From an uncultured Clostridium sp. (GTDB lineage: Bacteria; Bacillota; Clostridia; TANB77; CAG-508): a stretch of DNA of 64,000 nt. The stretch spans positions 1-64,000 of the forward strand of contig USEX01000001.1 in assembly GCA_900553755.1 (NCBI GenBank), given 5' to 3'. Below, in pieces: positions 53,906-63,999 of the stretch (position 1 is the first letter of the stretch; every line of letters begins with the position of its first letter). The notes beneath the pieces are model-generated. The model did not search any database. It saw nothing but the letters and a program-made list of their open reading frames with translations, and was not told where the DNA came from. A program made the position numbers and the translations under genes.

Positions 53906-54661
53906 CTACCTAGAATCTTTATTTTTTTGTTTTTGTTCTATTTTAAAATCTTCTTCTATGTGTTCAATGGAATTATCTACAGCATATTCCAACATTTCGT
54001 TAAAATTGCCATCACATTTTAGCCATTCGTCATAGCAGTCATTAAGTATATTAGGACATTTTAATAACGATTTGCATTCATTTATTGATAAGTCTTTTTT
54101 CTCAAATGCATATAACATTTCTTGTTTACAAACTTTCTCATAAGCTCTTTCAATAATTACTTCCGGTCTTTCTTTTTTCATTTCTTCGATGAAATCGTTA
54201 TATTCATTTGTTAGCTTTTCATGAACTCTTTGCTTTAGACCATCTTCATAACTGTAGATATCTCCTCTTTGTAGTTTTACTTTATTTTTATCTTCAACAT
54301 AGTTTTCTAATAGATATGATGGCGGAATGATACCATCTCGTTTTAATGCTTGTATTAAATCTGTACCTTTTTCCATATATAAATCTCTTTCTATTGTAAG
54401 ACCAAATGGTAGTTTTAAATCTTGTAATTCTGACAACATAACCGTACCAAATTCTGCTAATTTATCATCTCCAAGATGACAATATCCAAACAATTCATAA
54501 TCTCCATTTTTTTGTTTTGTTCCCTCTGTAATGTACCAGGTTCCTACTCCTGTTGGATTGAAAAACTTCGCAATTACTTCTGCATTTCCTCCTTTTCCAT
54601 CTTGACTTCCAATAGGATATTCTTCAAATTTCTTTTCAATTTCTTCAGTAATTAATTTCAT
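53906..54661 (-). CDS. DUF2958-domain protein
   Basis: A 251-residue protein. Residues 1-100 have the DUF2958 pattern (KFFNPTGVGTWYITEG, then LFGYCHLGDDKLAEFG and LPFGLTIERDLYM). The C-terminal half is helical and acidic. AAAGGAG precedes the ATG. DUF2958 proteins sit in the accessory part of many conjugative elements; their role is unknown. Confidence 0.8.
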   Translation of the reverse strand: MKLITEEIEKKFEEYPIGSQDGKGGNAEVIAKFFNPTGVGTWYITEGTKQKNGDYELFGYCHLGDDKLAEFGTVMLSELQDLKLPFGLTIERDLYMEKGTDLIQALKRDGIIPPSYLLENYVEDKNKVKLQRGDIYSYEDGLKQRVHEKLTNEYNDFIEEMKKERPEVIIERAYEKVCKQEMLYAFEKKDLSINECKSLLKCPNILNDCYDEWLKCDGNFNEMLEYAVDNSIEHIEEDFKIEQKQKNKDSR

Positions 54662-54681
54662 TAAATTCTCCTTTCTGACAT

Positions 54682-54719
54682 AAAAAAAGAGATATTAACT
54701 TTCTACATTAATATCTCTT
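54682..54719 (-). terminator. Terminator after the DUF1810 gene
   Basis: On the minus strand AAGAGATATTAA (54719-54708) pairs perfectly with TTAATATCTCTT (54698-54687), followed by seven T. It separates the cargo genes from the transfer genes downstream. Confidence 0.88.
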
Positions 54720-54793
54720 CACAAATATCTTTTCACTATTTAATTATCATTTAATAATATTTCACTCGAAGTTTTATGCTTTATACTATTCAT

Positions 54794-55228
54794 TTATTTT
54801 TTATCAAGTTGATTACATATTCTAATTGTGTTCTCGTCTAGTTTTCCATCATAAAATTTATTTAATACTTTTTTGAAAACTTCTAATTCAGGTTTTACTA
54901 TATTAAATAATGTCATAGAAGAACACAATTTCAAATCATCAGGAAATCCCATTATATTTATTATATCATTTGATTCTAAGCTTAATAGTGCATTACACAT
55001 ATTAATTAGATTGTCAAATAGGTACTTATCTTCTAAATATGCTTGTGCTTCCTCCATACTTTTAATAGAATAATATTCTGCCATTTTACTATGCCCTAAA
55101 CCTTTAATTTGAGGGAATATGTACCAAATCCAATGACTTTGTTTTTTTCCTAATTTTATTTCTGATAATGCAATATTATAATTTTGTTGTTGAGCTTTTA
55201 TAAATCTATCTAAATTATATTTTTCCAT
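54794..55228 (-). CDS. DUF1810 family protein
   Basis: A 144-residue protein with the family pattern: LDRFIKAQ near the start, ALSEIKLGKKQSHWIWYIFP and GLGHSKMAEYYSI. DUF1810 proteins are NADAR-like neighbours of unknown function, common on mobile elements and in bacterial chromosomes. The length is normal. No strong ribosome site stands before the ATG. Confidence 0.85.
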   Translation of the reverse strand: MEKYNLDRFIKAQQQNYNIALSEIKLGKKQSHWIWYIFPQIKGLGHSKMAEYYSIKSMEEAQAYLEDKYLFDNLINMCNALLSLESNDIINIMGFPDDLKLCSSMTLFNIVKPELEVFKKVLNKFYDGKLDENTIRICNQLDKK

Positions 55229-55250
55229 ATTTTAATAACCACATATTTTC

Positions 55251-56090
55251 TTAATTAAGTTTTACATTTTCATCATACTTATTCTTTTTATACATATATT
55301 TTTTGCCAAAATATTTAACACAATTAGGTATGTAATGACTTTTGTAACCTCTACATGTTTCATTCAACAATAAACTTGTAACTTTAAAACTTCTGGATTT
55401 TTTTGTATATTCATAAGATACTTTATACTCTTCTAGAACTTTTTTAATTTCTTCTTTAGTTCCATCATATAATATTTCTTCCAGTTCATCTATATCCATT
55501 AATGATTCATTTCGCATTTCATTATAATATTCTTTAGCAGGATATTGGTCAAAATATCTTTTTACTAAATTATCGCTTTTCCAAATTTTCCAATCTGTTC
55601 TATTTTCATAATTATAATGCCATATTTCATCATCTGGATACTCTATTCCTTCAATATAATCTTCATTATTTTCTGCCCATTCTTCATATTCAGTATCCTC
55701 CAAGTACAATGTATTTTCTTGTACATTTTCTCCATCCCAAAAGAATTTAGAAAGATATATTTTACTTTCCTCACATGCATACCATGTTAATTCTTTTTTA
55801 AACATTTCAACGGCTTTTACTATTGCACAAATTGGATATAACCATTTTGTTAAAAATTTTATTTCTATTAGTCCTTCCTTGTTTTTTTCGTAAGAAAAAC
55901 CCCAACCATAATAAATACTTTCTCCATATTTTTCGTCATATTTATTTAATGATTTCACTCCAAATAGTTTATTAAATGATATATATGGCTCATCTAATTT
56001 TTCATTTTCATCTATTGGATAATAATCAATAAAATATTCGTTTAATATTTTTTCAGTACATACAATTTTATTTACAACATAATTTGCCAT
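55251..56090 (-). CDS. Unrecognised protein with YubB-like start
   Basis: A 279-residue acidic, Tyr- and Trp-rich protein. The start MANYVVNKIVC followed by FNKLFGVKSL resembles the ferredoxin-like YubB/Api92 domain found in phage and plasmid proteins; the later YYGWGFSYE and FLTKWLYP fit that too, but the assignment is tentative. GGAGGCG precedes the ATG. It is probably element cargo, possibly an anti-defence gene judging by its class. Confidence 0.65.
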   Translation of the reverse strand: MANYVVNKIVCTEKILNEYFIDYYPIDENEKLDEPYISFNKLFGVKSLNKYDEKYGESIYYGWGFSYEKNKEGLIEIKFLTKWLYPICAIVKAVEMFKKELTWYACEESKIYLSKFFWDGENVQENTLYLEDTEYEEWAENNEDYIEGIEYPDDEIWHYNYENRTDWKIWKSDNLVKRYFDQYPAKEYYNEMRNESLMDIDELEEILYDGTKEEIKKVLEEYKVSYEYTKKSRSFKVTSLLLNETCRGYKSHYIPNCVKYFGKKYMYKKNKYDENVKLN

Positions 56091-56202
56091 ATAATCGCCT
56101 CCAAAATATGCTACTTCAATATTATTAATTAATGCTTGTCTAATGTCATAAAAAGCAAGTGATTTACTGCCTAATTACTTTTCCTGTTTAGTATAATTCA
56201 CG

Positions 56203-56643
56203 TTATAGTTGATCATTTACAATTTTCTCATTTTTCTTATTCCATCTGGTAGCACAATTTAAACAGATAAAATCTCTTACATCATCTCCATATGTTGCCC
56301 ATGGATTGCAAAATAGCCCCATATTTTCAAATTTTTTCTTTTCTTTCTCTTTTTGTCTATTACTACCATTATACAATCTATAAAATAAATCTCCAGCATA
56401 CGTTCTTACAACATATTTTCCACTACAATTAGGGCATATCATATCTTTTGAGTTTTTTTCTATATGTCCACTTACACCTACAACCCAATTCAATATAAAA
56501 CTATATTTTTTGGAATTTTTTATATCAAAATTTTCAAACTCATTTTCTAGTTTTTTAATTAATTCTCCAAATGTAGTAGTTTCTTTTTCCATTTTAAATA
56601 TTTTTTCTATTTCTTCGTTTGTAAGAATTATATTATATTTCAA
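56203..56643 (-). CDS. Zinc-ribbon protein
   Basis: A 146-residue protein with CPNC near residue 77 and CLNC near 130, likely a single zinc site. The start is TTG, supported by GGAGG nine bases upstream. No further domain is recognised. Confidence 0.68.
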   Translation of the reverse strand: MKYNIILTNEEIEKIFKMEKETTTFGELIKKLENEFENFDIKNSKKYSFILNWVVGVSGHIEKNSKDMICPNCSGKYVVRTYAGDLFYRLYNGSNRQKEKEKKKFENMGLFCNPWATYGDDVRDFICLNCATRWNKKNEKIVNDQL

Positions 56644-56749
56644 CTAAAGTGACCTCCATTCAAATTACTATTCTCTTGCAACTATAATACTCTACAAGAG
56701 CAGATATTTTTTAATAAACTATTTGCCTTTAAAATTGTAATTTGTATTG

Positions 56750-57061
56750 TTATTTAGCCCAAGCACTCAAAATAACTTTATCAAATAATTTAAATTCACC
56801 ACTTATTACTTCGTTGATTTGATTATCACTATTTTCTTTTCGTTGAATAAAATATTCATATTCAACAGTATATCCAATTCCATACATTTTTTCTTTTGGT
56901 AACTCCCTACCTGTACTTACATAAAAATCAGTAACTCTTGTCTTAATTAATGGTTCTACTCCTAAATGGTTATTAAATCTAATTAGTTCTACTGTAACCA
57001 ACAAAGCATAAGCAACAATAATTGCAACAAAAACAATTCCAACAATTTTAAGTTTTTTCAT
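56750..57061 (-). CDS. Small single-pass membrane protein
   Basis: A 103-residue protein with an N-terminal membrane helix (residues 5-25, IVGIVFVAIIVAYALLVTVE). The outer part may form a small beta domain. The ATG at 57061 follows GAGAGGTGGG and is preferred over a longer frame without a ribosome site. Function unknown. Confidence 0.7.
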   Translation of the reverse strand: MKKLKIVGIVFVAIIVAYALLVTVELIRFNNHLGVEPLIKTRVTDFYVSTGRELPKEKMYGIGYTVEYEYFIQRKENSDNQINEVISGEFKLFDKVILSAWAK

Positions 57062-57170
57062 TAATTCCCACCTCTCTAATAACAAATTACTATTAATCGA
57101 GATGATTATATCATATATTTTATTAAAAAACATAAGAAGATACTAAATTTCTTTAATATCTTCCAATTTT

Positions 57171-57500
57171 TTAAATATTAAGCATGTCCATTTCTTCCAA
57201 AAATATGTATGCCTCTTTTGCTCCTAATTTGTATGCCTCAATTAGTTCCAGTGTATCCATTAAACTGAATATAGTTACTAACTCATTAAATGCTTTCATT
57301 TCTTCTTTTTCAAAATTCATAGGTTTGTTATTTTCAACAAATTCTCTTATTTGAGGATATTTTTCATATATTTTTTTACTTTCTTCTTGTAATTCTATAT
57401 AATCCTCTCTATTAATAAGATTCTTTCTTTTGTGTTCTTCAAACGAATCTGTAAAGGCATCATGATTTTGATTTATAAAACTATCTAAGACTTTCTTCAT
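57171..57500 (-). CDS. Unrecognised helical protein
   Basis: A 109-residue acidic, helical protein. The ATG at 57500 follows GGAGG nine bases upstream and overlaps the preceding gene by 20 bases. The C-terminal part (LELIEAYKLGAKEAYIFLEE) resembles the end of the 113-residue protein just upstream (FYKLGFMDGLNAKKE), so the two may be related helper proteins. Confidence 0.68.
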   Translation of the reverse strand: MKKVLDSFINQNHDAFTDSFEEHKRKNLINREDYIELQEESKKIYEKYPQIREFVENNKPMNFEKEEMKAFNELVTIFSLMDTLELIEAYKLGAKEAYIFLEEMDMLNI

Positions 57501-57822
57501 TATCATATACCTCCATTTGCTTTTCTATTTCTTTTTTTGCATTTAAACCGTCCATAAATCCTAATTTGTAAAAGTTCACATTCCAAAATTCTGACATCTC
57601 TAAAACATTTTCAAATAAGAAATTTTCAATTTTCTCCTCTAATTCTTCATGATATTCCTTAGGTACATAATTCAATAATTCTTTCATTCTTTTCTCTGTA
57701 TCATCTATTAATCCTTGATACTCTTTTGAATTGGTAGTAACTTTGCTTGAAAATTCCTCTCTTCTTGCCTCACATAATTCATCTAAAATAGAACAACTAA
57801 AAAAATCATCAATATTTTTCAT
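57481..57822 (-). CDS. Unrecognised helical protein
   Basis: A 113-residue acidic, helical protein. The ATG at 57822 follows AAGGAGG; a longer frame begins upstream of that ribosome site and is rejected. It shares a FYKLGFMDG segment typical of small phage- and ICE-encoded helical proteins with an A/F-x-x-LGF-x-DG pattern. Function unknown. Confidence 0.68.
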   Translation of the reverse strand: MKNIDDFFSCSILDELCEARREEFSSKVTTNSKEYQGLIDDTEKRMKELLNYVPKEYHEELEEKIENFLFENVLEMSEFWNVNFYKLGFMDGLNAKKEIEKQMEVYDNEESLR

Positions 57823-57880
57823 GGCAACCTCCTTCAACAATAATGATATTATATAATCAAAATTTTAACAAATGTGCAAA

Positions 57881-60800
57881 TTATCTTTCTCTATTATCTT
57901 TGTAGTTTTGACTTTTTTCATCGTCAATATCATTATCTAAAAGTTCATGTTCCTTTTCGTTAAGATTTAACTTAATATTTAGTTCATCAAGTCTCTTTTG
58001 CTTTTCTTGTAACTCTTGCTCTTGTGGAAATTCTTTTTGCACTTCTTTTTCTGCATTTGCTAGTTGTACTTTTTCATTTTCAAGTTGAGCTTTAGTAGGC
58101 TCAATTTGTTCTGATATTTTTTCTAGACAATTATCAATTCTTTGTATATTACCATGAACATCATTTCCTAATTCAATATAATAGCTATATTCATTTTTTA
58201 TCTTTAACTTGAATAATTTACTAAATCTATCATATTCTAATTCTAAATTAAATCCTCGATAGTTTCCTATATATTCTAAATCTGCATTTTTCTTATTATT
58301 ACAAGCATCTAGTATTGCTTGTCCTGCTTTTGCTTTTTCATTAAATGTAACATTATTTATTACCATAGGACTAAATTCATTTTCATTTATTTTTGTATAA
58401 TCTTTTAAATGTTTTGTATCATTTTCAAGTGCTACAATTTTATCTTCTAATCTTTTGATTTCTTTTGGATAATATTTTGCAATTCTATCTTGTAAATCAT
58501 ATTTTTCTCCCATAAAACTTTGCTTTAAAAGTTTTAACTTGGCAACTGCAGTATCTAATTCTGTTTTCTCCAATATATCTGGATTGCCTGTTGCTAGTGC
58601 TTTTATTTCTCCATAAGATAATGCTTTCTCATCAACATCTTCAGCAACTCTAACTGGAGTTTTAGAAGTCATAATTTGCGAAATGAATTTTTGTTTATTT
58701 TCCACCAACTGATAAAGGTATGCATCAAAAGTTCCCTCTGTAACATACGTATATACATCAATTTCTTCATTTCTATTTCCTTGTCTAATTCCTCTACCAT
58801 TTCTTTGAGTTAAATCTGCTGGTCTCCATGGACAATCAAGATGATGTAATGCTATAAGCCTGTCTTGTACATTTGTTCCTGCTCCCATTTTACTTGTACT
58901 ACCTATAAGAACTCTTACATCACCATTCCTTACCTTAGAGAATAATTCTTTTTTCTTAACTTCATTATCAGCCTCATGAATAAACGCTACTTGTTCTCTT
59001 GGAATTCCTTTTAATACAAGTTTTCTTCTTATATCGTTATAAACATCTGTAAACTTGTAATTACCATTTTCATCTAATAATTCTTCATTTTGTTTTGGTG
59101 TTGATAAATCACAAAATACTAATTGAGTTGACTTGTTTTCTTTTGTGTTATTCCAAATATCATAAACATTATTTATACATGTATTTACTTTACTATATGG
59201 ATCATCCTCTAACATATCATTCATTAGTCTTTGATCCAATGCTAGTTTTCTCCCCTCATTAGTTATTTTTAACATATTATCTTTTGCTGCATCAACCATA
59301 CCATTTCTTATTCTTTCAGCTCTATTTCCAAGTTCTTCAACCATATCCTTTTGTATTGCACTAGGTTTAGTAACAATATTTTTAAAGTTAGCCTTTGGAA
59401 CAGGAAGATTTAAAGTCTCGGCTGTTTGTATATCTGCTATTTCTTTGAATAAATTCATAAGCTCTGGTAAATTATGAAATTTTGCGAATCTAGTTTTTGC
59501 TCTGTAACCTGTACCCTCTGGAGACAATTCAATTGCTGTAACTGTCTCTCCAAATGTACTAGCCCAGGAATCAAAAAAATCCAGTCCCATTTTTTCGAGT
59601 CCATTGTATTGCAAATACCTTTGCATTGTATAAAGCTCTACCATGGAATTGCTGACAGGTGTTCCTGTTGCAAAAACAGTTCCCTTTCCTCCTGTTAACT
59701 CATCAAGGTATCTACATTTCATGTATAAATCCGAACTTTTCTGAGCTTCTGTTTGTGCTATTCCTCCAACATTTCTCATTTTCGTATATAAAAAAAGGTT
59801 TTTAAAATTATGTGCTTCATCTACAAATAACTTATCAACTCCTAATTGTTCAAAAGTTACAACATCATCTTTGCCATCTTGATTATTTAATTTTTCAAGT
59901 TTGCTTTCTAATCCTTTTCTTGTTTTTTCTAGTTGCTTAATTGTAAAATTTTCTCCACGATTTCTTTTAACTTCGTCAATACCATTTAATACGTCATTGA
60001 TTTGTTTTTCTAACATTTCTTTTTGCCTTTCGACAGACATAGGTATTTTTTCGAATTGTGAATGTCCAATGACAACTGCATCGTAATCTCCTGTTGCTAT
60101 ACGACTACAGAATTTTTTTCTATTAGCAGTTTGAAAATCTTTTTTAGTAGCGACAAGTATGTTTGCAGACGGATATAATTGAAGAAACTCTGAAGCAAAT
60201 TGTTCAATTATGTGATTAGGAACTACAAATAAGGATTTGTTACATAAACCAAGTCTCTTGCTTTCCATAGCTGCTGCAACCATCTCAAATGTTTTTCCAG
60301 CTCCAACTTCATGTGCAAGTAATGTGTTACCTCCATATAAAATATGTGCTATGGCATTTACTTGATGTTTTCTTAATTTTATTTCTGGATTCATTCCAAC
60401 AAAATTCAAATTACTACCATCATACTCTCTTGGTCTAATACTATTAAACTTTTCATTATAAATCTTGGTGAGTTGTTCCCTTCTATTTGTGTCTTTCCAT
60501 ACCCATTCTTCAAACGCTGCTTTAATTTGTTCTTGCTTTGATTGAGCAATAGCTGTTTCTTTTTTGTTTAATACTCTTGTTTTTCTTCCTTCTTCGTCAA
60601 TTATGGTATCAAAAATCTTTACATCCTTTAAATTTAAAGTAGTTTCAATTATTTTGTACGCATTAATTCTATCAGTACCATAAGTTTTATATGCCTTTAC
60701 ATTACTTCTATCTCGACTTTTGTTTTCTATGTACCATTCTGAATTGTACTTTGAATATCTTACTTTGATATCCCAGGTAGCATATACTGGTGTATCTAAT

Positions 60801-63718
60801 AATTCAAACATAAATTGTCTTATGATTTCCTCAGGTATCCATGTAGCACCTAGCTTTATTCCTATTTCATTTGCTTGAATGTCTTTTGGCATAACCTTTT
60901 TCAAACTATCTACATTGATTTGAAATTCTGGATGTGTCAAAGCAAATTCTTCAGCTATTTTCAATTTTTCTCTTACATTTCCTGATAAATATTCATCGGA
61001 AGTATAGAATGTACCTCTATGAAGCGGGTCTTCATAAATTACTCCTTCAAGTTCTTTTATTATTGTTTCTTTATCTTTATTAGTTAATTCAGACATATAA
61101 TCTAAATCAACTCTTGCTTTTTCTGACATTGAAACAATTAATGCTTCATCGCTTGTCGAAACCTCTTTAATTTCCTTATACGGCTTAATTGTTCTTTTTG
61201 TAAACATATCTGCTTTTCGTACAAATTTTCCTTCGCCATCTAACACTTCTAAAGAACATAAAAGAAAATAACTACTATCCTCAGAAAAGGCTAAATTATT
61301 TCCTCTACTATTAATTAGTCCGTATTGTTTTACAAAATTATCATACAATCTATTTAATCTTAATTGCTCTTGTTTTATATTTTCTTCAGGATAATCCTCT
61401 GTCTGCATATCTATTAGTGTTCTAACGCAATCTCGAAGTTCTATCATTCCTTTTATTCTATTTACAGAAGTAACAGGGAGTTCTTGTAAATACATTTTAC
61501 TATTTTCTCTAAAATATATATTTCCATCTTTTATTGTATAAGAAAAATTTCTAACACTTGGATCAGCATTAATAAATTTTTCATCTTCTTCTATATCATC
61601 TATTTCATATTCACTAATTTCAGCATGAATATTAGTTATTGCATAGTCTAATTGATTTTCAAGAGGTATATCATTATTGGGAATACATGTTGAATCTAAT
61701 CCATATTGTGTAGTTTTCATTTCCATTGTTCCTAAAACCATTTCAGGGTTATCTACAAAGTACTTATTCATTTTTATTCCATTATCATTAGTATCAAGAT
61801 AAACCCAATCTGGTTCATTATTTGTCATATTTTCTCTTTTTTGTAGAAATAAAATGTCAGATGTTACCTCCGTACCTGCATTCTTAGAAAATGTGTTGTT
61901 GGGTAATCTAATTGCACCAAGCAAATCAGCTCTTTGTGCTATATATCTTCTTACAGTGGGATTTTCCTTATCCATTGTTCCTTTTGAAGTTATAAATGCA
62001 ATTATTCCTCCAGGTCTTACCTTATCTAAAGTTTTTCCAAAGAAATAATCATGAATTAAAAAATTGTTTTTGTCGTATTTTTTGTCATGTATTTTAAAAT
62101 CTCCGAACGGAACATTGCCAACAGCAACATCAAAGAAACTATCTGGCAAATCAACTTTTTCATAACCATTAATAGTAATATTTGATTTTTGATATAATTG
62201 TCTAGCAATTCTTCCTGATATAGGATCTACTTCTATTCCATACAATTTACTTTCATTCATAGAATCAGGAATACTACCTAAGAAGTTTCCTGTACCACAA
62301 CTAGGCTCTAGTATATTAGCATTCTTTACTCCCATATTTTCAAGTGCTTTATATATAGATTTAATTACTATTGGTGGTGTATAAAAAGCTGTCAATGTTG
62401 ACGCTCTCGCATTTTTATATTCTTCTTCAGAAAGTAAATCCTTTAAAACTTTATATTCATTTGACCAGTTTGAGTCTTTATCATCAAATGCTTTTGCAAG
62501 TCCACCCCATCCAACATATTTAGATAAAATTTCTTGTTCTTCTTTAGTTGCTAGTCTATTTTCATCTTCGCATTTTTTTAGAACTTTTATAGCCTCAATA
62601 TTATTTGAAAATCTTTCTCTTGGTGTACCCACTCCTAAATTATCATCAGTTATTTTGTAATTTATTCTGTCTATATTAGATATTTCTGGTGAACTATTAT
62701 AAGTTTCTCTTTTATTTTCTTTTGTATCAAATTTTGGCTCTATAATATTTGATTTTTTTATTTCATCAATTATTTCATTAAAATCTTGTTGCAATTCCTC
62801 ATTATTGTCTTCTGCACTTTTAACTTGTTCTAGATAATCTATAAGTTCTTCTTTTCCATCTAAATCTTCTTTTACTTGTTCAATTGTATTTTCTTCTCTA
62901 TCAAAGATATCGTACTTATTTTCTAAATCAAGTAGTTTTTCATCTAAAGATTTATTTTCAATAGTTGTCTCTTTTTCTTCTGCCTTTTCTCTTGTCTTAT
63001 ATAAGTGTGAGTTCGAAGGATTTTCTTTTATTATTTTTTCAAATTCTTCAATTGACATTTCTCTGCCTAGTAATGGAAATTTCAAATCATAAAGTTGAAC
63101 ATTCATTACACCAATATTAGATATTTCATAGCTATCACTGCCAATATAAACTATATCTCCTAGATGGTAATCTAAAACTTTTTCAACTGGTATTTCTTTA
63201 ATACTTTCTATTTTTTCTTTAGCATCATTATCTAACCATGCAAGGTATTCATCAAATTCTTTAGAATTTAAGTATCTGTCTGCTAAAATTAACTCTTTTA
63301 ATCTTTTTTCTACATAGTTCCATGTCAATAATTTTTCTGGTCTATCATCTTTAAATCCTTTATATAATAAAATTCCCTTACTATCATGTTGTTGTCCAAA
63401 ATCTGCGTAACTATATGCTGCACTTGAGCCACCAATACCATATTCATGTTTAAGAAAATCAATATTTTCTTTTGCTGACATGCTTGAAGTCATTTGTCTA
63501 AATATTCTAAATTTTCCCTTTGCAAATCCACTACCATTTTGCAAAGTTCTGTCTATCATTTCTTGTGTGAATTCAAAAATAGCAGGTATATCATTATTTG
63601 ATATATCTGCTATTTTTTGCTTTTGTTCTTCTTCTGATATTAAATTTAATTGTAGATTAGTTCCTGAATTGTTATCTCCTCTGCCATATTCCTTAAATTG
63701 TTCATTATCTGAACCCAC
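57881..63718 (-). CDS. Giant DNA methylase / SNF2 helicase of the conjugative element (5' end uncertain)
   Basis: At least 1945 residues. An adenine-methylase domain shows LEPSCGTGNFLGS near 470 and GNVPFGDF near 534; a SNF2-type helicase shows AHEVGAGKT near 1139, LFVDEAHNF near 1296 and NGRGIRQGNRNEE near 1642; a coiled coil closes the protein. Such proteins are a hallmark of Tn1549-like elements and probably protect or process DNA on transfer. The first listed start is GTG at 63718, without a ribosome site. The same frame stays open to the right edge and encodes a polar linker, so the true start probably lies outside the window. It overlaps the TnpV frame. Confidence 0.9.
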   Translation of the reverse strand: MGSDNEQFKEYGRGDNNSGTNLQLNLISEEEQKQKIADISNNDIPAIFEFTQEMIDRTLQNGSGFAKGKFRIFRQMTSSMSAKENIDFLKHEYGIGGSSAAYSYADFGQQHDSKGILLYKGFKDDRPEKLLTWNYVEKRLKELILADRYLNSKEFDEYLAWLDNDAKEKIESIKEIPVEKVLDYHLGDIVYIGSDSYEISNIGVMNVQLYDLKFPLLGREMSIEEFEKIIKENPSNSHLYKTREKAEEKETTIENKSLDEKLLDLENKYDIFDREENTIEQVKEDLDGKEELIDYLEQVKSAEDNNEELQQDFNEIIDEIKKSNIIEPKFDTKENKRETYNSSPEISNIDRINYKITDDNLGVGTPRERFSNNIEAIKVLKKCEDENRLATKEEQEILSKYVGWGGLAKAFDDKDSNWSNEYKVLKDLLSEEEYKNARASTLTAFYTPPIVIKSIYKALENMGVKNANILEPSCGTGNFLGSIPDSMNESKLYGIEVDPISGRIARQLYQKSNITINGYEKVDLPDSFFDVAVGNVPFGDFKIHDKKYDKNNFLIHDYFFGKTLDKVRPGGIIAFITSKGTMDKENPTVRRYIAQRADLLGAIRLPNNTFSKNAGTEVTSDILFLQKRENMTNNEPDWVYLDTNDNGIKMNKYFVDNPEMVLGTMEMKTTQYGLDSTCIPNNDIPLENQLDYAITNIHAEISEYEIDDIEEDEKFINADPSVRNFSYTIKDGNIYFRENSKMYLQELPVTSVNRIKGMIELRDCVRTLIDMQTEDYPEENIKQEQLRLNRLYDNFVKQYGLINSRGNNLAFSEDSSYFLLCSLEVLDGEGKFVRKADMFTKRTIKPYKEIKEVSTSDEALIVSMSEKARVDLDYMSELTNKDKETIIKELEGVIYEDPLHRGTFYTSDEYLSGNVREKLKIAEEFALTHPEFQINVDSLKKVMPKDIQANEIGIKLGATWIPEEIIRQFMFELLDTPVYATWDIKVRYSKYNSEWYIENKSRDRSNVKAYKTYGTDRINAYKIIETTLNLKDVKIFDTIIDEEGRKTRVLNKKETAIAQSKQEQIKAAFEEWVWKDTNRREQLTKIYNEKFNSIRPREYDGSNLNFVGMNPEIKLRKHQVNAIAHILYGGNTLLAHEVGAGKTFEMVAAAMESKRLGLCNKSLFVVPNHIIEQFASEFLQLYPSANILVATKKDFQTANRKKFCSRIATGDYDAVVIGHSQFEKIPMSVERQKEMLEKQINDVLNGIDEVKRNRGENFTIKQLEKTRKGLESKLEKLNNQDGKDDVVTFEQLGVDKLFVDEAHNFKNLFLYTKMRNVGGIAQTEAQKSSDLYMKCRYLDELTGGKGTVFATGTPVSNSMVELYTMQRYLQYNGLEKMGLDFFDSWASTFGETVTAIELSPEGTGYRAKTRFAKFHNLPELMNLFKEIADIQTAETLNLPVPKANFKNIVTKPSAIQKDMVEELGNRAERIRNGMVDAAKDNMLKITNEGRKLALDQRLMNDMLEDDPYSKVNTCINNVYDIWNNTKENKSTQLVFCDLSTPKQNEELLDENGNYKFTDVYNDIRRKLVLKGIPREQVAFIHEADNEVKKKELFSKVRNGDVRVLIGSTSKMGAGTNVQDRLIALHHLDCPWRPADLTQRNGRGIRQGNRNEEIDVYTYVTEGTFDAYLYQLVENKQKFISQIMTSKTPVRVAEDVDEKALSYGEIKALATGNPDILEKTELDTAVAKLKLLKQSFMGEKYDLQDRIAKYYPKEIKRLEDKIVALENDTKHLKDYTKINENEFSPMVINNVTFNEKAKAGQAILDACNNKKNADLEYIGNYRGFNLELEYDRFSKLFKLKIKNEYSYYIELGNDVHGNIQRIDNCLEKISEQIEPTKAQLENEKVQLANAEKEVQKEFPQEQELQEKQKRLDELNIKLNLNEKEHELLDNDIDDEKSQNYKDNRER

Positions 63719-63999
63719 TTCATTTGGTCTTGTGCTTTCATTTCTTCTGTTATATTCGCTTTTTTCATTAAATCTTTCATTATTGTTTCTATTCGTTCTG
63801 TCGCCGATTTTTGAATTTCTACTAGATGACTTGTAAGTTCGTTTTTCATTAGTAAAGCCATATATAAACCTTTTTTCTGTTCCTTCAGATAATTTAACCT
63901 CATGTGATAATATTTGCCCTGAACTTGATTCTCGTTTGTTTCCTTTATCATAAGATTCGGTATCTGATAATCTCCTTCTTGTCTGTATGTTAATTCCAT
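63646..63999 (-). CDS. tnpV: TnpV family protein
   Basis: A 117-residue protein that matches the TnpV family over its whole length: MELTYRQEGDYQIPNL, LNYLKEQKKGLYMALLM, HLVEIQKSATERIE, MKAQDQMKWVQIMNNL and the closing EELIY-like end. TnpV was named from Tn4451-type elements; its function is unknown. It starts one base from the right edge, so its ribosome site cannot be seen. It overlaps the first listed part of the methylase-helicase frame by 73 bases, and that frame stays open under all of TnpV. Confidence 0.85.
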   Translation of the reverse strand: MELTYRQEGDYQIPNLMIKETNENQVQGKYYHMRLNYLKEQKKGLYMALLMKNELTSHLVEIQKSATERIETIMKDLMKKANITEEMKAQDQMKWVQIMNNLRNMAEEITIQELIYN

